64,000 nt of DNA from Aquipseudomonas alcaligenes NBRC 14159. GTDB lineage: Bacteria; Pseudomonadota; Gammaproteobacteria; Pseudomonadales; Pseudomonadaceae. Position 1 is the stretch's first letter, and each line of letters starts with the position of its first letter. The notes beneath the pieces are model-generated. The model had not been told where the DNA came from. It saw only the letters and a list, made by a program, of their open reading frames with translations, and did not search any database. Positions 54,981 through 62,931 of the stretch are shown in pieces. Where the stretch lies: the NCBI RefSeq assembly GCF_000467105.1, contig NZ_BATI01000006.1:62001-126000 (forward strand). The letters are read 5' to 3'. The translations under genes and the position numbers were made by a program.

Positions 54981-55461
54981 GAACGGCCAGATCCTGGACG
55001 AAACCTGGCACCTGCTGCCGGCCGATGCCAGCCTCGACAGCGTCAGCAACAGCGACGACCTGATCGTGCCGCTGGCCCTGTGGCGCGAGCATGCCCACGC
55101 CCTCAAGGCCCGTGACGGTGGCCTGGGCGTATGGCTGGAAGCCGGCGAGGAAATCGAGGAGATCGTCGCCGACCTGGACCACTTCCAGGTCATCGCCCTC
55201 AACTTCCCCGCCTTTACCGACGGCCGCCACTGCTCCAGCGCCTATCTGCTGCGCAACCGCTACGGCTACAAGGGTGAGCTGCGTGCCATCGGCGACGTGC
55301 TGCGCGACCAGCTGTTCTCCTACCAGCGCGTGGGCTTCGACGCCTTCGCCCTGCGCGCGGACAAGGACCCGGTCGATGCGCTGAAAGCCTTCGAGGAGTT
55401 CTCCGAGGTGTACCAGGCCTCCACCGACCAGCCGCTGCCGCTGTTCCGCCGCCGCGCCTGA
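54964..55461 (+). CDS. DUF934 protein, sulfite reductase associated
   Basis: 165 aa starting at ATG 54964, inside the end of cysI. The DUF934 core is FQVIALNFPAFTDGRHCSSAYLLRNRYGYKGELRAIGDVLRDQL (split) and DAFALRADKDPVDALKAFEEFSEVY. Members are fixed partners of cysI in proteobacteria, and are thought to aid electron transfer or assembly of the reductase (inference). Translationally coupled; a terminator follows. Confidence 0.92.
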   Translation: MQRIIKNGQILDETWHLLPADASLDSVSNSDDLIVPLALWREHAHALKARDGGLGVWLEAGEEIEEIVADLDHFQVIALNFPAFTDGRHCSSAYLLRNRYGYKGELRAIGDVLRDQLFSYQRVGFDAFALRADKDPVDALKAFEEFSEVYQASTDQPLPLFRRRA

Positions 55462-55473
55462 CCCGGCCCCAGG

Positions 55474-55500
55474 AAAAAGCCCCGCACTGCGGGGCTTTTT
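55474..55500 (+). terminator. cysI-DUF934 operon terminator
   Basis: AAAAAGCCCCGC (55474-55485), ACT loop, GCGGGGCTTTTT (55489-55500). Perfect 12-bp stem with T run. Confidence 0.92.
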
Positions 55501-55546
55501 CATTTCAGGCCGTCGCCCGGATGCAATCCGGGAGCGGCGTCGCCAG

Positions 55547-56131
55547 CTACTGTGGCGCTCGCACCGAATCCCAGGCCACCTGGGCCAGCAGCTCGCGACA
55601 CTCGGCCAGCGACGTCTGGGTCCGCCCGGCCAGCCAGTGGCGCGCGAAGTCATGGGTCGGACCGATGACCACCGAGGTGAAACAGTCCACCGGCATGGCC
55701 TTGAACAGCCCCTGCGCGCGATACACGGCGAGCGCATCGAGGATGCGCCGGAAATTCACCCGGTTGACCTCGCGCAGCTCCGCGCCCATCTCGCTGGCCT
55801 CTACCCGGCCACGGCTGTGCAGGATGAAGCGCGCCCAGTCCGGGTTTGCCACCACCCAGTCGACATAGCTGGTGACCAGCAACTTGACGCAGGCCTCGGC
55901 GCTGTCGGCCTGGGCGAAGCCCTCGGCGAGCAGCGCCGCGTACTCGGCCGTACCGGCCAGGTAGAGGGCGCCGATGATGCGTTCCTTGTTGCCGAAATGG
56001 TGATAGAGGCTGCCGATGCTGGCGCCAGAGCGGTCGCGAATCATCTCGATGGTGGTGGCATCCACGCCGAAATCGGTGAAACAGGCCAGGGCGGCCTGGA
56101 GTATCTCGTCCTTGCGGGAACGGCGGGCCAT
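55547..56131 (-). CDS. TetR family transcriptional repressor
   Basis: 194 aa. HTH at residues ~8-50: KDEILQAALACFTDFGVDATTIEMIRDRSGASIGSLYHHFGNKERI (split), the TetR signature. The ligand-binding C-terminus is helical. GAGGAGG precedes the ATG. It is divergent from a thioesterase/hydrolase operon with a 17-bp palindrome in between, so it most likely represses that operon and itself. The ligand is probably an acyl compound (inference). Confidence 0.92.
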   Translation of the reverse strand: MARRSRKDEILQAALACFTDFGVDATTIEMIRDRSGASIGSLYHHFGNKERIIGALYLAGTAEYAALLAEGFAQADSAEACVKLLVTSYVDWVVANPDWARFILHSRGRVEASEMGAELREVNRVNFRRILDALAVYRAQGLFKAMPVDCFTSVVIGPTHDFARHWLAGRTQTSLAECRELLAQVAWDSVRAPQ

Positions 56132-56148
56132 CTGGCCTCCTCAACAAA

Positions 56149-56176
56149 CTAGAATATTTTTCTAGAATTAAATTCT
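56149..56176. promoter_or_regulatory. TetR operator candidate (two palindromes)
   Basis: CTAGAA-TATTT-TTCTAG (56149-56165) is a perfect dyad, and AGAATT-A-AATTCT (56164-56176) overlaps its right end. They lie 18-45 bases before the TetR start and about 66-93 before the thioesterase start, in AT-rich DNA. Confidence 0.6.
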
Positions 56177-56241
56177 GGTATTCGTATACTGCCTGGGCGC
56201 GCGCTTCTCTTCAAATGCCAGCCATTGTGCAGGAGCACCCC

Positions 56242-56685
56242 ATGAGTCAGATGATGCAGATGTACCAGCAGGTCGGCCCGGCCCAGTTCAGCACCCTGAT
56301 CGGCCAGGTCGCGCCCTACTTCGCCAGCATTGCCCCGCAGTTCGTCGAGCTGCGCCCGGGCTATGCGGAAGTGACCTTCCCCAAACGCCGCGAAGTGCTC
56401 AACCACATCGGCACCGTACATGCCATCGCCCTGTGCAACGCTGCCGAGCTGGCGGCCGGCACCATGACCGACGCCTCCATCCCGGCAGGCTGCCGCTGGA
56501 TTCCGCGCGGCATGACCGTGGAATACCTGGCCAAGGCCCAGGGTGACGTACGCGCGGTGGCTGACGGTAGCGCCATCGACTGGAACCAGGAAGGCGACAT
56601 CAAGGTACCGGTGGTGGCCTACGTCGACGATAAGCCGGTGTTTCGTGCCGACATCACCATGTACGTCAGCCGGAGCTCATCATGA
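56242..56685 (+). CDS. DUF4442 hotdog-fold thioesterase-like protein
   Basis: 147 aa; ATG 56242 after AGGAGCACCC (an upstream ATG at 56215 has no site). VELRPGYAEVTFPKRREVLNHIGTVHAIALCNAAELAAG (split) is the hotdog central helix and strand with the N-H motif of DUF4442. RWIPRGMTVEYLAKAQGD and KVPVVAYVDDKPVFRADITMYV complete the barrel. It probably hydrolyses an acyl-CoA. Coupled by ATGA to the alpha/beta hydrolase gene and facing the TetR gene. Confidence 0.88.
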   Translation: MSQMMQMYQQVGPAQFSTLIGQVAPYFASIAPQFVELRPGYAEVTFPKRREVLNHIGTVHAIALCNAAELAAGTMTDASIPAGCRWIPRGMTVEYLAKAQGDVRAVADGSAIDWNQEGDIKVPVVAYVDDKPVFRADITMYVSRSSS

Positions 56686-57536
56686 CCAGCCCACTCCATC
56701 GCCAGCTGGACAACGGCAACGGACACCGCCTCTCCAGCCACTGGTTCCACCCCGCCGGCGAGGCGCGCGGCGTTGTCCTGATCGTGCCGGCCATGGGCGT
56801 GGAGCAGCGTTTCTACGCCGCCTTCGCGCAGTGGCTGGCCGAGCGCGGTTTTGTCACGGTGACCTTCGACTATGTCGGCATGGGCCTGTCTCGCCAGGGC
56901 TCGCTGCGTGATCTGCAGGTGGACGTGATCGGCTGGGGCCGACACGACTGCAGCGCCATGCTCGATGCCGCCGCGGCGGCAGCGGGTTCCCTTCCGGTGT
57001 TCTGGATCGGCCACAGCCTCGGCGGGCAGATTCTGCCCTTCGTGCGCGGCAGCGAGCGCATCCAGCGCGCCTTCACCATCGCCACCGGCAGCGGCTACTG
57101 GCGGGAAAACACCCGCAGCCTGCGCAACCGCGCCTGGCTGCTGTGGTACCTCATCGCCCCGCTGGTCACGCCGCTTGCCGGCTACTTCCCCGGCCAGCGC
57201 CTGGGCATGGTCGGCGACCTGCCGCGCGGGGTGATCGAACAGTGGCGGCGCTGGTGCCTGCATCCGGAGTACGCGGTGGGCGCCGAAGGCGAAGCGGTTC
57301 GCGAGGCCTATTCGGCAGTGCGCACGCCGATCACGGCGATCTCCTTCACCGATGACGAGATGATGTCCGGGCGCAATACCGAATCACTGCACGGCTTCTA
57401 TCGCGCCGCGCCACAAACGGCCAAGCGCATCGCGCCAACGCAGATCGGGGTGGAGCGAATCGGCCACTTCGGCTTCTTCCGTCGCCAGTTCGCCGAATCG
57501 CTGTGGGCACCCTACCTGCTGCCGGACCTGAGCTGA
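56682..57536 (+). CDS. Alpha/beta hydrolase
   Basis: 284 aa. LIVPAMGVEQRFYAAFAQWLAERGF opens the fold; WIGHSLGGQILP (nucleophile Ser) sits near residue 110, and a late SFTDDEMMSGRNTE holds the likely acid (D), with HFGFF the catalytic His near 265. It belongs to the YheT-like or serine aminopeptidase_S33-like group. No signal peptide. Start overlaps the thioesterase stop by ATGA. Substrate is unknown, probably an ester or thioester. Confidence 0.88.
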   Translation: MTSPLHRQLDNGNGHRLSSHWFHPAGEARGVVLIVPAMGVEQRFYAAFAQWLAERGFVTVTFDYVGMGLSRQGSLRDLQVDVIGWGRHDCSAMLDAAAAAAGSLPVFWIGHSLGGQILPFVRGSERIQRAFTIATGSGYWRENTRSLRNRAWLLWYLIAPLVTPLAGYFPGQRLGMVGDLPRGVIEQWRRWCLHPEYAVGAEGEAVREAYSAVRTPITAISFTDDEMMSGRNTESLHGFYRAAPQTAKRIAPTQIGVERIGHFGFFRRQFAESLWAPYLLPDLS

Positions 57537-57551
57537 CCGGCCCGCTCAGGC

Positions 57552-58541
57552 TCAGTCGAGCCTAACCAGCACCCGACCGACCAGCTTGCCGGCGAGGATC
57601 TGCTCGATGGCCTGGGGCAACTGCTCCAGGCCGACTTCCTCAGCCAGGCTCTCCAGGTTGGTCAGCTTCCACTGCAGGGACAGCTTGTCCCACATGGACG
57701 CCTTGACCACCAGCGGCAGCTCCACCGAGTCCACCCCCAGCAGGTTGACCCCGCGCAGGATGAAGGGCGCGACATTGCCCTTGAAGCCCATGCCGGCGGT
57801 CAGGCCGCAGCAGGCCACGCTGGCGCCGTAACGCAGCGACTTGACCACGTTGAACAGGATCTCGCCGCCGACGGTATCCACCGCACCGGCCCAGCGCTCC
57901 TTGAGCATGGCTTTGTCGCTGCCTTCCTGCAGTTCCTCGCGCGGCACGATCTGCTGGGCGCCGAGCTGGCGCAGGAACTCGCCCTGCCCGGCCTTGCCGG
58001 TGGACGCCGCGACGTTATAGCCAAGCCGCGCCAGCAGTGCGACCGCAACCGAACCAACGCCACCGGTGGCGCCGGTGACCAGCACCGGGCCGGCGGCCGG
58101 GGTCAACCCGGCCTGTTCCAGCTTGTCCACGCACAGCGCCGCGGTCAGGCCGGCAGTGCCGAGCAGCATGGCCTCGCGCAGGCTCAGGCCCTTGGGCCGC
58201 TTGATCACCCAGGCCGCCGGTACGCGAATGTACTGGCCGAAACCGCCGGCGGTGTTCATGCCCAGGTCGTAACCGGTGACGATCACCTCGTCGCCCGCCG
58301 CGAACTCGCTGGCCGAGGACTCGGCCACCACACCGGCGGCGTCGATGCCCGGCGTATGCGGGTAGGCCTTGGTCACCCCGCGGTTGCCACTGGCGGACAG
58401 CGCATCCTTGTAGTTGAGCGAGGAGTACTGCACGCGAATCAGCACCTCGCCGGCCGGCAGGTCGGCGACGCTACGCTCGACGACCTTGGGCACGAAGACA
58501 CCGTTTTCCTCACTGACCAGCAGAGCCTTGAAGGCAGTCAT
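57552..58541 (-). CDS. acuI: Acryloyl-CoA reductase-type zinc-independent MDR oxidoreductase
   Basis: 329 aa. YhdH/AcuI family: SSLNYKDALSASGNRGVTKAYPHTPGIDAAG near the start (split), then TGATGGVGSVAVALLARLGY (NADPH Rossmann) and AALCVDKLEQAGLTPA. It lacks the structural zinc cysteines of alcohol dehydrogenases. Family enzymes reduce acryloyl-CoA to propionyl-CoA. The operon context is unclear: convergent with the hydrolase operon, 10 bases downstream of sohB. Confidence 0.9.
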   Translation of the reverse strand: MTAFKALLVSEENGVFVPKVVERSVADLPAGEVLIRVQYSSLNYKDALSASGNRGVTKAYPHTPGIDAAGVVAESSASEFAAGDEVIVTGYDLGMNTAGGFGQYIRVPAAWVIKRPKGLSLREAMLLGTAGLTAALCVDKLEQAGLTPAAGPVLVTGATGGVGSVAVALLARLGYNVAASTGKAGQGEFLRQLGAQQIVPREELQEGSDKAMLKERWAGAVDTVGGEILFNVVKSLRYGASVACCGLTAGMGFKGNVAPFILRGVNLLGVDSVELPLVVKASMWDKLSLQWKLTNLESLAEEVGLEQLPQAIEQILAGKLVGRVLVRLD

Positions 58542-58550
58542 GTCTTACTC

Positions 58551-59573
58551 CTACCAGAAACGTTGTTGATTGAGGCGGCTCCACCAGTTCAGCAGCAGAC
58601 GATCCAGCGTGACGCTGGCCGCCAGGCCGAAACGCTCCGGCAGGCTCTTCTTCTCGGCGAAATGCAGGTGGAACAGCTCGGCCTCGCGAGCACGCTCGGC
58701 CAGGTATTCGTCGCTGGTCTTGAGTTCGTCGACCAGATGCTTGTTCAGCGCGGAGACGCCCAGCCAGACTTCGCCGGTGGCGATCTCGTCGATATTCAGC
58801 TGCGGCCGGTAGCGGGCCACAAAGTTCTTGAACAGCTCGTGGGTGGTGTCCAGGTCTTCCTGGAACTTCTCCCGGCCCTTCTCGGTGTTCTCACCCAGCA
58901 CGGTAAGGGTGCGCTTGTACTCGCCAGCAGTGAGCATCTCCACGTCGATGTCATGCTTCTTCAGCAGGCGATGAATGTTCGGCAGCTGGGCCACCACGCC
59001 GATGGAGCCGAGGATGGCGAAGGGCGCGCTGAGGATCTTGTCGCCGATGCAGGCCATCATGTAGCCGCCGCTGGCGGCGACCTTGTCCACGCACACGGTC
59101 AGCGGCACGCCGGCCTGGCGGATGCGCGCCAGCTGCGAGGCGGCCAGGCCATAGCCATGCACCATGCCGCCGCCACTCTCCAGGCGCAGCACCACTTCAT
59201 CCTGCGGGCTGGCCAGCGACAGCAACGCAGTCACCTCATGGCGCAGGTTGTCGGTCGCCGAGGCCTTGATGTCGCCGTCGAAATCGAGCACGAACACCCG
59301 CGGCTTGCTCTGGCCATCCTTCTTCGCCTGCTTGGCCTGTTTGGCTTCGGCCTTGCGCTGCGCCTTGAGCTGCGTCTTGTCGAGCAGCTCATGCTCCAGG
59401 CGCTCGCGCAGCGCCTTGTAGAAATCGTTGAGCTTGCTCACCTGCAGCTGACCGCTGCCCTTGCCGCGCCCCTTGCCACGCAGGGCGGCAATGGTCAGCA
59501 GCACCACGATGATGGCGACCAGCACGGTCAGCGTGCGCAACAGGAAGTCCGCATACCCCAACAGAAACTCCAC
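58551..59573 (-). CDS. sohB: SohB-type inner-membrane serine peptidase
   Basis: 340 aa. One N-terminal transmembrane helix (LLRTLTVLVAIIVVLLTIAAL) and a basic linker (KAQRKAEAKQAKQAKKDGQ) precede the S49 core: FDGDIKASATDNLRHEV, LRLESGGGMVHGYGLA, and CVDKVAASGGYMMACIGDK with the catalytic Ser. The Lys lies in LTAGEYKRTL. It is a signal-peptide peptidase A/SohB paralogue that degrades membrane-peptide fragments. Ten bases upstream of acuI. Confidence 0.93.
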   Translation of the reverse strand: MEFLLGYADFLLRTLTVLVAIIVVLLTIAALRGKGRGKGSGQLQVSKLNDFYKALRERLEHELLDKTQLKAQRKAEAKQAKQAKKDGQSKPRVFVLDFDGDIKASATDNLRHEVTALLSLASPQDEVVLRLESGGGMVHGYGLAASQLARIRQAGVPLTVCVDKVAASGGYMMACIGDKILSAPFAILGSIGVVAQLPNIHRLLKKHDIDVEMLTAGEYKRTLTVLGENTEKGREKFQEDLDTTHELFKNFVARYRPQLNIDEIATGEVWLGVSALNKHLVDELKTSDEYLAERAREAELFHLHFAEKKSLPERFGLAASVTLDRLLLNWWSRLNQQRFW

Positions 59574-59784
59574 AGATTACCCCTCGTCTATATCCCTTCA
59601 CGAGGCCCAGGCAAGGCCACGACTCCGCTCAAGCATACCGGCGCCAGAGCGTGCCGGCCAACCACGACAGACCATGTGTCGGCATCCCTGGGCGATTCAA
59701 ACAAGCGTATGTTTTTTCGTTGACAGGCGCCCGGCTCTGCCCATAACCTCGCGAGACTTCAACCCGGCAGGATCGACTGCGGAC

Positions 59785-60495
59785 GTGGGCAGCATCTACC
59801 TGATTCGACATGGCCAGGCCTCCTTCGGCGCCGACGACTACGACGTGCTGTCGCCGCTCGGTGTGCGCCAGGCCGAAGTGCTGGGCGATCACCTGGCGCA
59901 GCTCGGCATCGCTCTGGATCGCTGCCTGAGCGGCAGCCTGCGGCGTCAGCAGCATACCGCCACCTCGGCCCTGCAACGCTGCGCGGCTGCCGGCATGAGC
60001 GCGCCGGAACTGGAAATCGATCCGGCCTTCAACGAATTCGACGCCGAGGCGGTGATCCGCGGCTTGTTGCCGGCCATGCTGCCGGACGAGCCAGGCGCAC
60101 TGGAAATCCTGCGCAACCCGAAGGATAACCGTGCCGCCTTCCAGCACCTGTTCGCCCGCATCATCCGCCGCTGGGTCAGCGGCCAGTATGACCAGCCCGG
60201 CCACGAGACCTGGCAGGCTTTCGTCGATACCGTCGGCGGCGGTCTGCAACGCCTGCTGGCAAGCGCCGAGCGCGGCCAGAACATCGCCGTGTTCACCTCC
60301 GGCGGCACCATCACCGCCCTGCTCCACCTGTTGACCGGCGTACCGGCCGAGCGAGCCTTCGAGCTCAACTGGCAGATCGTCAATACTTCGCTCTCGCGCC
60401 TGACCTTCCGTGGCGACGAGGCAACCCTGGCTTCCTTCAACAGCCGTGTGCATCTGGAGCTGTTGAAGACCCCGGAACTCATCACCTATCGCTGA
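59785..60495 (+). CDS. Histidine phosphatase family protein (GTG start)
   Basis: 236 aa. The phosphohistidine RHG motif is immediate (YLIRHGQASFG, residues 5-15). GVRQAEVLGDHLAQL, SGSLRRQQHTATSAL, the catalytic FNEFDAEAVI and VFTSGGTITALL follow. There is no ATG in frame before the motif; GTG at 59785 is the likely start. It is a broad-specificity phosphatase or phosphoglycerate mutase-like enzyme. The next gene, an SCP2 protein, is 61 bases downstream, suggesting lipid metabolism. Confidence 0.87.
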   Translation: MGSIYLIRHGQASFGADDYDVLSPLGVRQAEVLGDHLAQLGIALDRCLSGSLRRQQHTATSALQRCAAAGMSAPELEIDPAFNEFDAEAVIRGLLPAMLPDEPGALEILRNPKDNRAAFQHLFARIIRRWVSGQYDQPGHETWQAFVDTVGGGLQRLLASAERGQNIAVFTSGGTITALLHLLTGVPAERAFELNWQIVNTSLSRLTFRGDEATLASFNSRVHLELLKTPELITYR

Positions 60496-60556
60496 GTACC
60501 GGCCCACAGCGGCCCGCAAGGCCGCCAGCAACCCTTGATAACAAAGGATAGAAAAC

Positions 60557-60871
60557 ATGAGCTCCGTTGCCGACACCATCAACAGCATGAAGTCCAAGTT
60601 CAACGCCAGCGCCGCTGCCGGCCTGGACCTGGTGTTCCAGTTCAACATCGAAGACGGTGAAAACTACGCGCTGATCGTCAAGGACGGCACCTGCGACGTA
60701 CAACAGGGCGACAACGCCAACGCCAACGTCACCCTGATCATGGACAGCGCCACCCTGGCCGGTATCGCTTCCGGCGAAACCGACGGCATGCAGGCCTTCA
60801 TGGGCGGCAAGCTGCGCGCCGAAGGCGACATGATGCTGGCCATGAAACTGGCCGAGCTGTTCCCGGTATAA
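60557..60871 (+). CDS. SCP2 sterol-binding domain protein
   Basis: 104 aa, a single SCP2 domain: DLVFQFNIEDGENYALIVKDGTCDVQQG, NVTLIMDSATLAGIASGETDGMQAFMGGKLRAEGDMMLAMKLAELF (each split). Binds acyl or sterol lipids. AAAGGAT precedes the ATG. It is a stand-alone form of the domain. A strong terminator follows, so it ends the unit started by the histidine phosphatase. Confidence 0.92.
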   Translation: MSSVADTINSMKSKFNASAAAGLDLVFQFNIEDGENYALIVKDGTCDVQQGDNANANVTLIMDSATLAGIASGETDGMQAFMGGKLRAEGDMMLAMKLAELFPV

Positions 60872-60894
60872 GCCCTCGGGTTTACCGCGAAGCA

Positions 60895-60930
60895 CGAAAA
60901 AACCGGAGTCTGCGGACTCCGGTTTTTTTT
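60895..60930 (+). terminator. SCP2 gene terminator
   Basis: AAAAAACCGGAGTC (60897-60910), TGCG loop, GACTCCGGTTTTTT (60915-60928) and two more Ts. Perfect 14-bp stem with T run. Confidence 0.95.
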
Positions 60931-61060
60931 CGCCCGGCACAAGCAATCAGAGCCCTTGATCAGGCGCCAACAGCCACATCTATAAAGCTGTGCTTCACTC
61001 GATAGCGCTATTAGATTAGCCAATGATTAGTGGCCCCCATCATCAGCAGAAGGGATAAGC

Positions 61061-62128
61061 ATGACGCTGACAGACCAGTCCACCGGCATCCGCGAAGGCG
61101 AAGAACTCGATGCCGCGCAGATCGACCCGTACCTGAAGGCGCACATCCCCGGCCTCACCGGCACGCCGCGCATCAGCCAGTTCCCCGGCGGGGCCTCCAA
61201 CCTGACCTACCTGCTGGAATACCCCGAGCAGGAGTTCGTCCTGCGCCGCCCGCCGTTCGGCCACAAGGCCAAGTCGGCCCACGACATGGGCCGCGAGTAC
61301 CGCATCCTCAACCAGCTCAACGCCGGCTTCCCCTACTGCCCGAAGGCCTACGTGCACTGCACCGACGAGTCGGTGATCGGCGCCGAGTTCTACGTGATGC
61401 AGCGGGTCAAGGGCATCATCCTGCGCAGCGACATGCCGACCGAGCTGAACGTCAGCGCCGAGCAGACCAACGCCCTGTGCAAGAGCTTCATCGACAAGCT
61501 GGTCGACCTGCACAACGTCGACTATCAGGCCTGCGGCCTGGCCGACCTGGGCAAGCCGGAAGGCTACGTGAAGCGCCAGATCGAAGGCTGGAGCGACCGC
61601 TACGAGAAGGCCCTGACCCCCGACGCCCCGGTCTGGGAGCAGGTCAAGGCCTGGCTGCGCGAGAAGATGCCGGCCGACCACCACAAGCCGGGCATCGTGC
61701 ACAACGACTACCGCTTCGACAACGTGATCCTCGACCCGGCCAATCCGATGCAGATCATCGGCGTGCTGGACTGGGAGCTGACCACCATCGGCGACCCGCT
61801 GATGGACCTGGGCAACACCCTCGCCTACTGGATCGAGGCGAACGATCCGCCGCCCGTACAGCTGATGCGCCGCCAGCCGAGCAACGCGCCGGGCATGCTG
61901 ACCCGCCAGCAGTTCGTCGACTACTACGCAGAACGCGCCGGCATCCAGATCGACAACTTCGACTTCTACTACGTGTACGGCCTGTTCCGCCTGGCCGGCA
62001 TCGTGCAGCAGATCTACTACCGCTTCTTCCATGGCCAGACCAAGGACAAGCGCTTCGCCCAGTTCATCATGATGAACAAGCTGCTGGAACAGATGGCCCT
62101 GCAGGTCATCAGCAAATCCACCCTCTAA
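61061..62128 (+). CDS. Phosphotransferase family protein (APH/ACAD10-kinase type)
   Basis: 355 aa. Eukaryotic-like kinase fold: FPGGASNLTYLLEY (Gly loop), FVLRRPPFGHKAKSAHDMGREYRIL (Lys and Glu), IVHNDYRFDNVILDP (catalytic loop) and GVLDWELTTIGDPLMDLG (metal-binding Asp). This branch includes ACAD10-type and LvaA kinases, which phosphorylate hydroxyacyl-CoAs in fatty or hydroxy-acid breakdown. An SDR gene follows after 24 bases, so a role in acyl-chain catabolism is likely. It is not an antibiotic resistance gene by context. Confidence 0.9.
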   Translation: MTLTDQSTGIREGEELDAAQIDPYLKAHIPGLTGTPRISQFPGGASNLTYLLEYPEQEFVLRRPPFGHKAKSAHDMGREYRILNQLNAGFPYCPKAYVHCTDESVIGAEFYVMQRVKGIILRSDMPTELNVSAEQTNALCKSFIDKLVDLHNVDYQACGLADLGKPEGYVKRQIEGWSDRYEKALTPDAPVWEQVKAWLREKMPADHHKPGIVHNDYRFDNVILDPANPMQIIGVLDWELTTIGDPLMDLGNTLAYWIEANDPPPVQLMRRQPSNAPGMLTRQQFVDYYAERAGIQIDNFDFYYVYGLFRLAGIVQQIYYRFFHGQTKDKRFAQFIMMNKLLEQMALQVISKSTL

Positions 62129-62152
62129 CCCGGCTCAGACAAGGGAACCACA

Positions 62153-62920
62153 ATGTCCAAGACCCACCTGTTCGACCTCGACGGCAAGATCGCTTTCGTC
62201 TCCGGCGCCAGCCGCGGCATCGGTGAAGCCATCGCCAAGCTGCTGGCCCAGCAGGGCGCCCACGTGATCGTCTCGAGCCGCAAGATCGACGACTGCCAGA
62301 AGGTCGCCGACGCCATCGTCGCCGACGGCGGCAAGGCCACTGCAATCGCCTGCCACATCGGCGAGATGGAGCAGATCCAGAGCGTCTTCGCCTTTATCCG
62401 CGAGCAGTTCGGCCGCCTCGATATCCTGGTCAACAACGCCGCCACCAACCCGCAGTTCTGCAACGTGCTGGACACCGACCTGGGCGCCTTCCAGAAGACC
62501 GTCGACGTCAACATCCGCGGCTACTACTTCATGTCCATCGAAGGCGGCAAGCTGATGAAGGCCAACGGTGGCGGCTCGATCATCAACGTCGCCTCGATCA
62601 ACGGCGTCTCGCCGGGCGAGTTCCAGGGCATCTACTCGGTGACCAAGGCCGCGGTGATCAGCATGACCAAGGTTTTCGCCAAGGAGTGCGCGCAGTTCGG
62701 CATCCGCTGCAACGCCCTGCTGCCGGGCCTGACCGACACCAAGTTCGCCTCGGCCCTGACCAAGAACGATGCCATCCTCAACATGGCGCTGCAGCGCATC
62801 CCGCTCAAGCGCGTGGCCGCCCCCAGCGAGATGGCCGGTGCCGTGCTGTACCTGGCCAGCGAAGCCTCCAGCTACACCACCGGCGTGGCGTTGAACGTGG
62901 ACGGCGGCTTCCTCTCCTGA
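62153..62920 (+). CDS. SDR family oxidoreductase
   Basis: 255 aa. VSGASRGIGEAIAKLLAQQG (NAD(P) binding) near residue 16, NNAATNPQ, VASINGVSPGEFQGIYSVTKAAV (Ser, Tyr, Lys of the active site) and LPGLTDTKFASALTKN. Ends GVALNVDGGFLS, the FabG-type finish. Probably a hydroxyacyl dehydrogenase acting with the phosphotransferase 24 bases upstream. No signal peptide. Confidence 0.93.
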   Translation: MSKTHLFDLDGKIAFVSGASRGIGEAIAKLLAQQGAHVIVSSRKIDDCQKVADAIVADGGKATAIACHIGEMEQIQSVFAFIREQFGRLDILVNNAATNPQFCNVLDTDLGAFQKTVDVNIRGYYFMSIEGGKLMKANGGGSIINVASINGVSPGEFQGIYSVTKAAVISMTKVFAKECAQFGIRCNALLPGLTDTKFASALTKNDAILNMALQRIPLKRVAAPSEMAGAVLYLASEASSYTTGVALNVDGGFLS

Positions 62921-62931
62921 GGCCGTGATCG

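Noticed and set aside
61061..62128. Aminoglycoside resistance phosphotransferase
   Set aside because: Only the fold is shared. Length, the ACAD10/LvaA-like motifs and the SDR neighbour point to acyl metabolism.
61030..62226. A 398-codon plus-strand frame starting 31 bases before the phosphotransferase gene
   Set aside because: It is a frame-shifted shadow rich in Arg/Pro/Ala, overlapping a gene with perfect kinase motifs.
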